Source of the DNA: Lumbricus terrestris
Lineage: Eukaryota; Annelida; Clitellata; Crassiclitellata; Lumbricidae
Length of the DNA: 64,000 nt
NCBI GenBank assembly: GCA_949752735.1
Contig: OX457043.1
Location: 50,001-114,000, forward strand
Direction: 5' to 3'
Shown here: positions 11,053 to 23,700 of the stretch, one piece after another
Layout: every line of letters begins with the position of its first letter
Position numbering within the stretch: position 1 is the first letter of the stretch
Notes under the pieces: model-generated
Databases searched by the model: none
What the model saw: the letters and a program-made list of their open reading frames with translations, nothing else
What the model was told of the DNA's origin: nothing
Made by a program: the position numbers and the translations under genes

Positions 11053-13951
11053 TTGCATAAAATGATCAGATCCATAAAACTTAGGGATTATTTTGACGAC
11101 GACGACGAAGACCAGGCTCCCAGGCCATTTGTTAGTAACACCAAAACATTTACGCATCCTAGCAACTGGGAGCCTAGGGATAAAGATTTAGCACCTAACA
11201 CTAAAGAACTTATATCCAAATTGCAAGAAACCACGGAAACCATTTTGAGTAACTACCCTATAAAAGATAATAATTACCTAATTAAAGATATTCAGCATAA
11301 TTTAACGGCAGAACAAAGACGAGCAATAGGCAAATTGCGCTCTAATAAAAACATTCTGATAAAACCAGCAGATAAAGGTGGCATGGTATGCGTATTGAAT
11401 AAAGCATCGTATATGACAGAGGCAGATAGACAATTAAATAACATAAAGTATTATAAAGCCATAGAGAAACCGTTGCTGGAACAAAATATACCAATAATTA
11501 ATGATATATTGCAAGACCTGTGCGATAGCGACTACATAACTAACAAGCAATTTTATTATCTTAAAGCCAGCGACAAAGATAAACTAAGACATTTTTACTT
11601 ACTTCCCAAAATACATAAACCAGCTAATAAATGGACACTACCAGATATGCCAGAGGGACGCCCAATTGTAGGTGACTGTGCCACAGAGTCCCGCAGAATA
11701 AGTGAATATATCGATAGCTTTCTTAAACCGTTAGCCAATAAGCACCCTTCATATATTAAAGACACGTACGATTTTGTTAATAAAATCAGAAATAAAATAG
11801 TAAATAAAAAGTACCTTCTAGTAACGGGGGACGTAACTGCACTATATACCAACATGAATATTGACCGTACAATTGCTGTAGTTAAAAGCATCTTTGAACA
11901 GAACCCTGACCGGAAAAGACCTGATAAAGAACTACTAGAACTGTTGGAAATAGCTATGAAAAATAACGATTTCTCATTCTGCAATAAATTCTTTCTCCAG
12001 ATTTTCGGAACAGCCATGGGTAAAACGTTTGCTCCTAACTGCGCTAACATATACTTAATTGAATTTGATCATAAGGCGTGCAATGGCTTTCGAATAACCC
12101 CTGAAGATTTCTTTAGATTTCTTGATGACGTGTTTTTTCTTTGGCCTGGAACGATAGATGAATTAAAACAGTACGAAAATTTTCTGAATTCTTTAATACC
12201 CGATATAAAAATCACACTCACTTATAGCGATACGGAAGTCAATTTTCTAGATACCACAATATTCAAACATACTCTAAATAACATTACGACACTTCAGACA
12301 AAGGTATATTTTAAGGAAACAGACACTCATCAACTATTGCATCACTCATCATTCCATCCAAACCACACATTTCAAGGCATACTGAAATCACAGGTACTTA
12401 GATTTAAGAGGCTATCCTCATTCAAAAGCGACTATGACCAGGCTTGCCACATTTTATTCAACAGTCTAAAAAATCGGGGTTACAATAGGAGAAAGTTAAG
12501 GAAAACCCAACTGGATATCTGGACAGACTACAGGCCTAGATCCAATAAAAGTACAACTAATAAATCCATGCTGCCCATCGTCATCCCTTACAGTCCTTTG
12601 GCTACTAAGCTGGTGTACGAGTGGAAAAAATTGCTTCTGAACTCACCTCTGTTTAAAGATTACAGGATAATCGCCGCATTCTCTAGAAATAAAAATTTGG
12701 GGGAACTATTGGCACCACGTAAGGATAACACACCAAAACACACACAGGGAGGGTCTTCCAAATGTATGGCTACACGTTGTAAAACTTGTGAACATGTTAT
12801 TGTTACTTAAACCTTTCAAAGTACTTACACACGCAGACAATATAACATAACACAACCATTTAACTGTAAAAGCACAAACGTAATCTACCTAATAACATGT
12901 AATTTATGCAACAAGCAATACGTGGGGGAAACACAAAGACAACTGGCTGAAAGATTATGCGACCATAGATCTAATATCATAACACGTAAAAACTAGGGCC
13001 GTTGATTTAATCGCGTTAACGCGTGCGATTAACGCGTTAAAAAATTTTGCGATTAAAAATTTTAACGCATTAATCGCATGCGTTAATTTGATCTTGCTAA
13101 AATTGAATCAGAGGCAGTAAAACTCGTTTTAAACGGAAGGCTCAAACTTGAAACTAGTCATTCTTTGGCAAATATTCCAAAAAAGAATTTGAGTATTATT
13201 GTAGCAATTCGTCGCTCAATTATCGCTTGCATGCGAACCAAAACATGCATTTAACATGAACCGTCGACATCGGCCGCATCGCATCGTCCACTAAGGTTGT
13301 TTTCTCACCCCGTCAGACTACGTTGGATGAACTCCAGGAGATGACCAATGGATTTCAGGTTTCAATTGATAAATGTTTACAGAAGGACAACTGAGACGAG
13401 GTTTGGCAAGAACCGCTACCTCTTGTGAAAAATATTGTGACTAGATAATGAGGTTCAATAGTTAGACCTAGGCCTACTATTGTTAATTAATAAGAGTATC
13501 CCTTGACCTTACCAATGTAAATAAACTGGTCTGCCAATAGGTTACAGTTGGCTGAATAAATAATTAATTTTGAGAGTCAGAAAACGGTTGTCTAGTTTTC
13601 ACATGTAGGCCTATATCGTTTTAATTAAATGTAGCTTAAATGAAAAAATTAACGGATTTTGAGCAGTTGACTAATCTGAACAGTGTTTCAATTCTGTCTG
13701 TCATACAAAACTGTTCAATAAGTTAACTGCAGAAATTCAATAGGCCTAAGCCAAAGGTTATTGAATATGTTTGCAATATAAAGAATGCATTCAGTCGTTG
13801 AAATTTTATGCTTCAAGGGTCCTTATAAAATAGTAAGATTAACATATTTGAAGGAAATGTAGGCTATTGCGATTAATTTGCAGTTAATTGCGATTAACAA
13901 AATTAATCGCGCGATTAATTTTGATTAAAATGTTTAATCGAACAACAGCCC

Positions 13952-14009
<58 letters not shown>

Positions 14010-14358
14010 AGTAAACAGAGCTATGTCAGGCAATGTGAAAAACGTCGATTAATATTGCGTTAATATTGCGTTAATTTGCGATTAAAAATTTTAATCGTGC
14101 GATTAACGCGATTAAAATTTTTAATCGAACGACAGCTCTAGTAAAAACACTCCTATAGCCAACCACTTCAACCTGCCGGACCATTCCATTGTAAATTTAC
14201 AAATAATTCCAATAGACACCATTTCTGCTGCTGAGTTTTTAAATTTTAGATCGAGTTGGTGGAAGATGAGGAGCTGCCTGCTGCGGAAAGAATCCTACTG
14301 GCAACAACAACTATGGACCCATGAACCGCACGGCATCAATCTTCACAACAGGAAGTAG
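11053..14358 (+). pseudogene. PLE-A RT/GIY-YIG copy 2, nonsense codon plus hAT insertion
   Basis: Residue-for-residue the same RT as copy 1 over 585 codons, with the same TAA (12808-12810) before the cysteine linker and endonuclease part. The GIY-YIG domain is split: its first half ends at 12993, a 1147-bp hAT element follows, and the frame resumes at 14149 after the 8-bp target duplication. Removing the insertion leaves 2151 bases, exactly the length of copy 1. The RT motifs (TGDVTALYTN, GTAMGKTFAPN, FLDDVF) are intact, so an RT without nuclease could in principle be made. Confidence 0.93.
12994..14140. mobile_element. Non-autonomous hAT element, copy 1, TSD GTAAAAAC
   Basis: Ends TAGGGCCGTTG and CGACAGCTCTA form imperfect inverted repeats, flanked by a perfect 8-bp duplication GTAAAAAC (12986-12993 and 14141-14148). 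Eight-bp duplications and TAGGGC-type ends are typical of hAT elements. No transposase frame is present. AATCGCGATTAA-like palindromes fill the ends. An internal end CAACAGCCCTA at about 13942-13952, followed by a long TA run, suggests an older element extended by a second right end. Confidence 0.92.
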
Positions 14359-14380
14359 AGGGATGGAGACGGGATGCGGA

Positions 14381-14407
14381 TTGAGCCAGCGCTTCTGTAC
14401 ATTTTTT
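14381..14407 (+). promoter_or_regulatory. Shared 3' tail motif, PLE-A copy 2
   Basis: TTGAGCCAGCGC plus T-rich spacer before the CCCTAA tract, identical to 2181-2207. Confidence 0.7.
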
Positions 14408-14680
14408 ACCCTAACCTAACCCTAACCCTAACCCTAACCCTAACCCTAACCCTAACCCTAACCCTAACCCTAACCCTAACCCTAACCCTAACCCTAACCC
14501 TAACCCTAACCCTAACCCTAACCCTAACCCTAACCCTAACCCTAACCCTAACCCTAACCCCTAACCCTAACCCTAACCCTAACCCTAACCCTAACCCTAA
14601 CCCTAACCCTAACCCTAACCCTAACCCTAACCCTAACCCTAACCCTAACCCTAACCCTAACCCTAACCCTAACCCTAACC
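14408..14680 (+). repeat. Telomeric (CCCTAA)n tract
   Basis: Counterpart of 2208-2487, one hexamer shorter and with the same register slip. Confidence 0.96.
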
Positions 14681-15890
14681 TGAACCCTGATCCCTAGACC
14701 GGGTATTAAGCTATATCGCTGCCGCGCGTCTAGGTTCATTTCGGCTTTGGCAGCCGACGAGTAAACAACTCTATCTCTTTAAGCGTTGCTCTCAGACCCG
14801 TTTCCGCCAGACAGAACACCAATTTAACATACACTTGACTGACTAAGAGTAACTCCGCCACGGCAATAGGCCTACCACATCCTGACCTATTGTCGTGCCA
14901 GTCCCAAGCCTGGTAGATAAGGAGGAGGGCTCCGCTTTATTAACATCATTCGGCTGATTTCCATCTTGTCCGTCCGTTTTGAACTCCAGGGGGCAGCCTG
15001 AGCCAGTGCAATATGTCTTGGCATACTTTGTAGTTTTTTTAACCTATCCCGCCCGAGCCTCGTTGTTTCCTTGGGGGGAGAGAGGGATGGACTACCCAAA
15101 CCTGAACCCTGATCCCTAGACCGGGTATTAAGCTATATCGCTGCCGCGCGTCTAGGTTCATTTCGGCTTTGGCAGCCGACGAGTAAACAACTCTATCTCT
15201 TTAAGCGTTGCTCTCAGACCCGTTTCCGCCAGACAGAACACCAATTTAACATACACTTGACTGACTAAGAGTAACTCCGCCACGGCAATAGGCCTACCAC
15301 ATCCTGACCTATTGTCGTGCCAGTCCCAAGCCTGGTAGATAAGGAGGAGGGCTCCGCTTTATTAACATCATTCGGCTGATTTCCATCTTGTCCGTCCGTT
15401 TTGAACTCCAGGGGGCAGCCTGAGCCAGTGCAATATGTCTTGGCATACTTTGTAGTTTTTTTAACCTATCCCGCCCGAGCCTCGTTGTTTCCTTGGGGGG
15501 AGAGAGGGATGGGGATGGACTACCCAAACCTGAACCCTGATCCCTAGACCGGGTATTAAGCTATATCGCTGCCGCGCGTCTAGGTTCATTTCGGCTTTGG
15601 CAGCCGACGAGTAAACAACTCTATCTCTTTAAGCGTTGCTCTCAGACCCGTTTCCGCCAGACAGAACACCAATTTAACATACACTTGACTGACTAAGAGT
15701 AACTCCGCCACGGCAATAGGCCTACCACATCCTGACCTATTGTCGTGCCAGTCCCAAGCCTGGTAGATAAGGAGGAGGGCTCCGCTTTATTAACATCATT
15801 CGGCTGATTTCCATCTTGTCCGTCCGTTTTGAACTCCAGGGGGCAGCCTGAGCCAGTGCAATATGTCTTGGCATACTTTGTAGTTTTTTT
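14681..15890 (+). repeat. 423-bp cassette family, three units
   Basis: Three units where the left duplication copy has two. The middle unit carries an extra GGATGG near 15510. The last runs into CCCTAA at its T-run. Confidence 0.93.
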
Positions 15891-15955
15891 AACCTAACCC
15901 TAACCCTAACCCTAACCCTAACCCTAACCCTAACCCTAACCCTAACCCTAACCCT
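15891..15955 (+). repeat. Telomeric (CCCTAA)n tract
   Basis: About ten units, counterpart of 3269-3334. Confidence 0.95.
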
Positions 15956-16168
15956 TACGCCACGGCAATTGGCCTATAGCATTAGCTCGCCCTTTGTCGT
16001 GCCAGTCCCAAGCCTGGAAGTTAAGGAGGAGGGTTCCGCTTATTTTTACCATCACGGCTTTTTCTAAGGAATTTACCTGTTTCCATCATGTCACTTGGTC
16101 CTTTTTGAAATCCTTGGAGCAGCCTGAGCCAGTGCTACATGTCTTGGCATGCATTGTATGTTTTTCTA
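15956..16168 (+). repeat. 5'-truncated passenger cassette
   Basis: Counterpart of 3335-3548 with the same truncation point and intact 3' tail. Confidence 0.85.
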
Positions 16169-16680
16169 AACCTAACCCTAACCCTAACCCTAACCCTAAC
16201 CCTAACCCTAACCCTAACCCTAACCCTAACCCTAACCCTAACCCTAACCCTAACCCTAACCCTAACCCTAACCCTAACCCTAACCCTAACCCTAACCCTA
16301 ACCCTAACCCTAACCCTAACCCCAAACCCTACCCCTACCCCAACCCCAACCCCAACCCCAACCCCAACCCCAACCCCAACCCCAACCCCAACCCCAACCC
16401 CAACCCCAACCCCAACCCCAACCCCAACCCCAACCCCAACCCCAACCCCAACCCCAACCCCAACCCCAACCCCAACCCCAACCCCAACCCCAACCCCAAC
16501 CCCAACCCCAACCCCAACCCCAACCCCAACCCCAACCCCAACCCCAACCCCAACCCCAACCCCAACCCCAACCCCAACCCCAACCCCAACCCCAACCCTA
16601 ACCCTAACCCTAACGTTAGGGTTAGGGTTAGGGTTAGGGTTAGGGTTAGGGTTAGGGTTAGCCCTAACCCTAACCCTAAC
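16169..16680 (+). repeat. Compound telomeric tract with CCCCAA and inverted TTAGGG
   Basis: Same block order as 3549-4028. The CCCCAA array (about 16337-16596) is roughly five units longer. The inverted TTAGGG block lies at about 16615-16660 with the same two palindromic junctions. Confidence 0.93.
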
Positions 16681-17764
16681 TCCGCCACAGCAATTGGCCT
16701 TAGAACACTCTAGCCCTTTGCTGTGCCAGTCCCAAGCCTGGAAATTAAGGAGGAGGGTTCCGCTTATTTACCATCACACGGCTGTCTTTTTTCCATCATG
16801 CACTTCGTCCTTTTTGACCTCCAGGGGGCAGCATGAGCCAGTGCTCATGCTTCGGCATGTCTTATGTTTTTTCTAAGCCTATCCTGCCCGCGCCTCGCTG
16901 TTTCCTTGGGGGAAGAGAAGGATTTGATTCATTTCTGCTTTGGCACCCGTCGAGTCCACACGTCTCTCTCTCGTAAGCGTTGCTCTTTAGAACCAATATT
17001 TCCAGTCATACCACCATTTTAAGGTAAACACCTAGTAGGCAACTCCGCCACAGCAATTGGCCTTAGAACACTCTAGCCCTTTGCTGTGCCAGTCCCAAGC
17101 CTGGAAATTAAGGAGGAGGGTTCCGCTTATTTACCATCACACGGCTGTCTTTTTTCCATCATGCACTTCGTCCTTTTTGACCTCCAGGGGGCAGCATGAG
17201 CCAGTGCTCATGCTTCGGCATGTCTTATGTTTTTTCTAAGCCTATCCTGCCCGCGCCTCGCTGTTTCCTTGGGGGAAGAGAAGGATTTGATTCATTTCTG
17301 CTTTGGCAGCCGTCGAGTCCACACGTCTCTCTCTCGTAAGCGTTGCTCTTTAGAACCAATATTTCCAGTCATACCACCATTTTAAGGTAAACACCTAGTA
17401 GGCAACTCCGCCACAGCAATTGGCCTTAGAACACTCTAGCCCTTTGCTGTGCCAGTCCCAAGCCTGGAAATTAAGGAGGAGGGTTCCGCTTATTTACCAT
17501 CACACGGCTGTCTTTTTTCCATCATGCACTTCGTCCTTTTTGACCTCCAGGGGGCAGCATGAGCCAGTGCTCATGCTTCGGCATGTCTTATGTTTTTTCT
17601 AAGCCTATCCTGCCCGCGCCTCGCTGTTTCCTTGGGGGAAGAGAAGGATTTGATTCATTTCTGCTTTGGCAGCCGTCGAGTCCACACGTCTCTCTCTCGT
17701 AAGCGTTGCTCTTTAGAACCAATATTTCCAGTCATACCACCATTTTAAGGTAAACACCTAGTAA
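16681..17764 (+). repeat. 363-bp cassette array, three units
   Basis: Counterpart of 4029-5113, identical in order and period. Confidence 0.93.
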
Positions 17765-20700
17765 ATTACCCAAACCTGAACCCTGATCCCTAGACCGGGT
17801 ATTAAGCTATATCGCTGCCGCGCGTCTAGGTTCATTTCAGCTTTGGCAGCCGACGAGTAAACAACTCTATCTCTTTAAGCGTTGCTCTCAGACCCGTTTC
17901 CGCCAGACAGAACACCAATTTAACATACACTTGACTGACTAAGAGTAACTCCGCCACGGCAATAGGCCTACCACATCCTGACCTATTGTCGTGCCAGTCC
18001 CAAGCCTGGTAGATAAGGAGGAGGGCTCCGCTTTATTAACATCATTCGGCTGATTTCCATCTTGTCCGTCCGTTTTGAACTCCAGGGGGCAGCCTGAGCC
18101 AGTGCAATATGTCTTGGCATACTTTGTAGTTTTTTTTAACCTATCCCGCCCGAGCCTCGTTGTTTCCTTGGGGGGAGAGAGGGATGGACTACCCAAACCT
18201 GAACCCTGATCCCTAGACCGGGTATTAAGCTATATCGCTGCCGCGCGTCTAGGTTCATTTCAGCTTTGGCAGCCGACGAGTAAACAACTCTATCTCTTTA
18301 AGCGTTGCTCTCAGACCCGTTTCCGCCAGACAGAACACCAATTTAACATACACTTGACTGACTAAGAGTAACTCCGCCACGGCAATAGGCCTACCACATC
18401 CTGACCTATTGTCGTGCCAGTCCCAAGCCTGGTAGATAAGGAGGAGGGCTCCGCTTTATTAACATCATTCGGCTGATTTCCATCTTGTCCGTCCGTTTTG
18501 AACTCCAGGGGGCAGCCTGAGCCAGTGCAATATGTCTTGGCATACTTTGTAGTTTTTTTTAACCTATCCCGCCCGAGCCTCGTTGTTTCCTTGGGGGGAG
18601 AGAGGGATGGACTACCCAAACCTGAACCCTGATCCCTAGACCGGGTATTAAGCTATATCGCTGCCGCGCGTCTAGGTTCATTTCAGCTTTGGCAGCCGAC
18701 GAGTAAACAACTCTATCTCTTTAAGCGTTGCTCTCAGACCCGTTTCCGCCAGACAGAACACCAATTTAACATACACTTGACTGACTAAGAGTAACTCCGC
18801 CACGGCAATAGGCCTACCACATCCTGACCTATTGTCGTGCCAGTCCCAAGCCTGGTAGATAAGGAGGAGGGCTCCGCTTTATTAACATCATTCGGCTGAT
18901 TTCCATCTTGTCCGTCCGTTTTGAACTCCAGGGGGCAGCCTGAGCCAGTGCAATATGTCTTGGCATACTTTGTAGTTTTTTTTAACCTATCCCGCCCGAG
19001 CCTCGTTGTTTCCTTGGGGGGAGAGAGGGATGGACTACCCAAACCTGAACCCTGATCCCTAGACCGGGTATTAAGCTATATCGCTGCCGCGCGTCTATGT
19101 TCATTTCAGCTTTGGCAGCCGACGAGTAAACAACTCTATCTCTTTAAGCGTTGCTCTCAGACCCGTTTCCGCCAGACAGAACACCAATTTAACATACACT
19201 TGACTGACTAAGAGTAACTCCGCCACGGCAATAGGCCTACCACATCCTGACCTATTGTCGTGCCAGTCCCAAGCCTGGTAGATAAGGAGGAGGGCTCCGC
19301 TTTATTAACATCATTCGGCTGATTTCCATCTTGTCCGTCCGTTTTGAACTCCAGGGGGCAGCCTGAGCCAGTGCAATATGTCTTGGCATACTTTGTAGTT
19401 TTTTTTAACCTATCCCGCCCGAGCCTCGTTGTTTCCTTGGGGGGAGAGAGGGATGGACTACCCAAACCTGAACCCTGATCCCTAGACCGGGTATTAAGCT
19501 ATATCGCTGCCGCGCGTCTAGGTTCATTTCAGCTTTGGCAGCCGACGAGTAAACAACTCTATCTCTTTAAGCGTTGCTCTCAGACCCGTTTCCGCCAGAC
19601 AGAACACCAATTTAACATACACTTGACTGACTAAGAGTAACTCCGCCACGGCAATAGGCCTACCACATCCTGACCTATTGTCGTGCCAGTCCCAAGCCTG
19701 GTAGATAAGGAGGAGGGCTCCGCTTTATTAACATCATTCGGCTGATTTCCATCTTGTCCGTCCGTTTTGAACTCCAGGGGGCAGCCTGAGCCAGTGCAAT
19801 ATGTCTTGGCATACTTTGTAGTTTTTTTTAACCTATCCCGCCCGAGCCTCGTTGTTTCCTTGGGGGGAGAGAGGGATGGACTACCCAAACCTGAACCCTG
19901 ATCCCTAGACCGGGTATTAAGCTATATCGCTGCCGCGCGTCTAGGTTCATTTCAGCTTTGGCAGCCGACGAGTAAACAACTCTATCTCTTTAAGCGTTGC
20001 TCTCAGACCCGTTTCCGCCAGACAGAACACCAATTTAACATACACTTGACTGACTAAGAGTAACTCCGCCACGGCAATAGGCCTACCACATCCTGACCTA
20101 TTGTCGTGCCAGTCCCAAGCCTGGTAGATAAGGAGGAGGGCTCCGCTTTATTAACATCATTCGGCTGATTTCCATCTTGTCCGTCCGTTTTGAACTCCAG
20201 GGGGCAGCCTGAGCCAGTGCAATATGTCTTGGCATACTTTGTAGTTTTTTTTAACCTATCCCGCCCGAGCCTCGTTGTTTCCTTGGGGGGAGAGAGGGAT
20301 GGACTACCCAAACCTGAACCCTGATCCCTAGACCGGGTATTAAGCTATATCGCTGCCGCGCGTCTAGGTTCATTTCAGCTTTGGCAGCCGACGAGTAAAC
20401 AACTCTATCTCTTTAAGCGTTGCTCTCAGACCCGTTTCCGCCAGACAGAACACCAATTTAACATACACTTGACTGACTAAGAGTAACTCCGCCACGGCAA
20501 TAGGCCTACCACATCCTGACCTATTGTCGTGCCAGTCCCAAGCCTGGTAGATAAGGAGGAGGGCTCCGCTTTATTAACATCATTCGGCTGATTTCCATCT
20601 TGTCCGTCCGTTTTGAACTCCAGGGGGCAGCCTGAGCCAGTGCAATATGTCTTGGCATACTTTGTAGTTTTTTTAACCTATCCCGCCCGAGCCTCGTTGT

Positions 20701-23700
20701 TTCCTTGGGGGGAGAGAGGGATGGACTACCCAAACCTGAACCCTGATCCCTAGACCGGGTATTAAGCTATATCGCTGCCGCGCGTCTAGGTTCATTTCAG
20801 CTTTGGCAGCCGACGAGTAAACAACTCTATCTCTTTAAGCGTTGCTCTCAGACCCGTTTCCGCCAGACAGAACACCAATTTAACATACACTTGACTGACT
20901 AAGAGTAACTCCGCCACGGCAATAGGCCTACCACATCCTGACCTATTGTCGTGCCAGTCCCAAGCCTGGTAGATAAGGAGGAGGGCTCCGCTTTATTAAC
21001 ATCATTCGGCTGATTTCCATCTTGTCCGTCCGTTTTGAACTCCAGGGGGCAGCCTGAGCCAGTGCAATATGTCTTGGCATACTTTGTAGTTTTTTTTAAC
21101 CTATCCCGCCCGAGCCTCGTTGTTTCCTTGGGGGGAGAGAGGGATGGACTACCCAAACCTGAACCCTGATCCCTAGACCGGGTATTAAGCTATATCGCTG
21201 CCGCGCGTCTAGGTTCATTTCAGCTTTGGCAGCCGACGAGTAAACAACTCTATCTCTTTAAGCGTTGCTCTCAGACCCGTTTCCGCCAGACAGAACACCA
21301 ATTTAACATACACTTGACTGACTAAGAGTAACTCCGCCACGGCAATAGGCCTACCACATCCTGACCTATTGTCGTGCCAGTCCCAAGCCTGGTAGATAAG
21401 GAGGAGGGCTCCGCTTTATTAACATCATTCGGCTGATTTCCATCTTGTCCGTCCGTTTTGAACTCCAGGGGGCAGCCTGAGCCAGTGCAATATGTCTTGG
21501 CATACTTTGTAGTTTTTTTAACCTATCCCGCCCGAGCCTCGTTGTTTCCTTGGGGGGAGAGAGGGATGGACTACCCAAACCTGAACCCTGATCCCTAGAC
21601 CGGGTATTAAGCTATATCGCTGCCGCGCGTCTAGGTTCATTTCAGCTTTGGCAGCCGACGAGTAAACAACTCTATCTCTTTAAGCGTTGCTCTCAGACCC
21701 GTTTCCGCCAGACAGAACACCAATTTAACATACACTTGACTGACTAAGAGTAACTCCGCCACGGCAATAGGCCTACCACATCCTGACCTATTGTCGTGCC
21801 AGTCCCAAGCCTGGTAGATAAGGAGGAGGGCTCCGCTTTATTAACATCATTCGGCTGATTTCCATCTTGTCCGTCCGTTTTGAACTCCAGGGGGCAGCCT
21901 GAGCCAGTGCAATATGTCTTGGCATACTTTGTAGTTTTTTTTAACCTATCCCGCCCGAGCCTCGTTGTTTCCTTGGGGGGAGAGAGGGATGGACTACCCA
22001 AACCTGAACCCTGATCCCTAGACCGGGTATTAAGCTATATCGCTGCCGCGCGTCTAGGTTCATTTCAGCTTTGGCAGCCGACGAGTAAACAACTCTATCT
22101 CTTTAAGCGTTGCTCTCAGACCCGTTTCCGCCAGACAGAACACCAATTTAACATACACTTGACTGACTAAGAGTAACTCCGCCACGGCAATAGGCCTACC
22201 ACATCCTGACCTATTGTCGTGCCAGTCCCAAGCCTGGTAGATAAGGAGGAGGGCTCCGCTTTATTAACATCATTCGGCTGATTTCCATCTTGTCCGTCCG
22301 TTTTGAACTCCAGGGGGCAGCCTGAGCCAGTGCAATATGTCTTGGCATACTTTGTAGTTTTTTTTAACCTATCCCGCCCGAGCCTCGTTGTTTCCTTGGG
22401 GGGAGAGAGGGATGGACTACCCAAACCTGAACCCTGATCCCTAGACCGGGTATTAAGCTATATCGCTGCCGCGCGTCTAGGTTCATTTCAGCTTTGGCAG
22501 CCGACGAGTAAACAACTCTATCTCTTTAAGCGTTGCTCTCAGACCCGTTTCCGCCAGACAGAACACCAATTTAACATACACTTGACTGACTAAGAGTAAC
22601 TCCGCCACGGCAATAGGCCTACCACATCCTGACCTATTGTCGTGCCAGTCCCAAGCCTGGTAGATAAGGAGGAGGGCTCCGCTTTATTAACATCATTCGG
22701 CTGATTTCCATCTTGTCCGTCCGTTTTGAACTCCAGGGGGCAGCCTGAGCCAGTGCAATATGTCTTGGCATACTTTGTAGTTTTTTTTAACCTATCCCGC
22801 CCGAGCCTCGTTGTTTCCTTGGGGGGAGAGAGGGATGGACTACCCAAACCTGAACCCTGATCCCTAGACCGGGTATTAAGCTATATCGCTGCCGCGCGTC
22901 TAGGTTCATTTCAGCTTTGGCAGCCGACGAGTAAACAACTCTATCTCTTTAAGCGTTGCTCTCAGACCCGTTTCCGCCAGACAGAACACCAATTTAACAT
23001 ACACTTGACTGACTAAGAGTAACTCCGCCACGGCAATAGGCCTACCACATCCTGACCTATTGTCGTGCCAGTCCCAAGCCTGGTAGATAAGGAGGAGGGC
23101 TCCGCTTTATTAACATCATTCGGCTGATTTCCATCTTGTCCGTCCGTTTTGAACTCCAGGGGGCAGCCTGAGCCAGTGCAATATGTCTTGGCATACTTTG
23201 TAGTTTTTTTTAACCTATCCCGCCCGAGCCTCGTTGTTTCCTTGGGGGGAGAGAGGGATGGACTACCCAAACCTGAACCCTGATCCCTAGACCGGGTATT
23301 AAGCTATATCGCTGCCGCGCGTCTAGGTTCATTTCAGCTTTGGCAGCCGACGAGTAAACAACTCTATCTCTTTAAGCGTTGCTCTCAGACCCGTTTCCGC
23401 CAGACAGAACACCAATTTAACATACACTTGACTGACTAAGAGTAACTCCGCCACGGCAATAGGCCTACCACATCCTGACCTATTGTCGTGCCAGTCCCAA
23501 GCCTGGTAGATAAGGAGGAGGGCTCCGCTTTATTAACATCATTCGGCTGATTTCCATCTTGTCCGTCCGTTTTGAACTCCAGGGGGCAGCCTGAGCCAGT
23601 GCAATATGTCTTGGCATACTTTGTAGTTTTTTTTAACCTATCCCGCCCGAGCCTCGTTGTTTCCTTGGGGGGAGAGAGGGATGGACTACCCAAACCTGAA

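Larger units (their letters stand above)
11007..14407 (+). mobile_element. PLE-A copy 2, 5'-truncated, carrying a hAT insertion
   Basis: Starts at GTACCTACAATAGATAAGG, a point inside the coding region of copy C (37267), so it is 5'-truncated. It ends at 14407 with the same tail as copy 1 and enters CCCTAA repeats. The left neighbour is the T-run and AACCT end of a 428-bp cassette. Confidence 0.93.
11046..21937 (+). repeat. Segmental duplication, right copy
   Basis: Counterpart of 1-9285. It differs by the hAT insertion, one additional 423-type unit (about 15110-15536) and a longer CCCCAA block. Matching beyond about 21937 fails because the left copy switches to 428-bp units while the right copy continues with 423-bp units. 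Confidence 0.9.
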
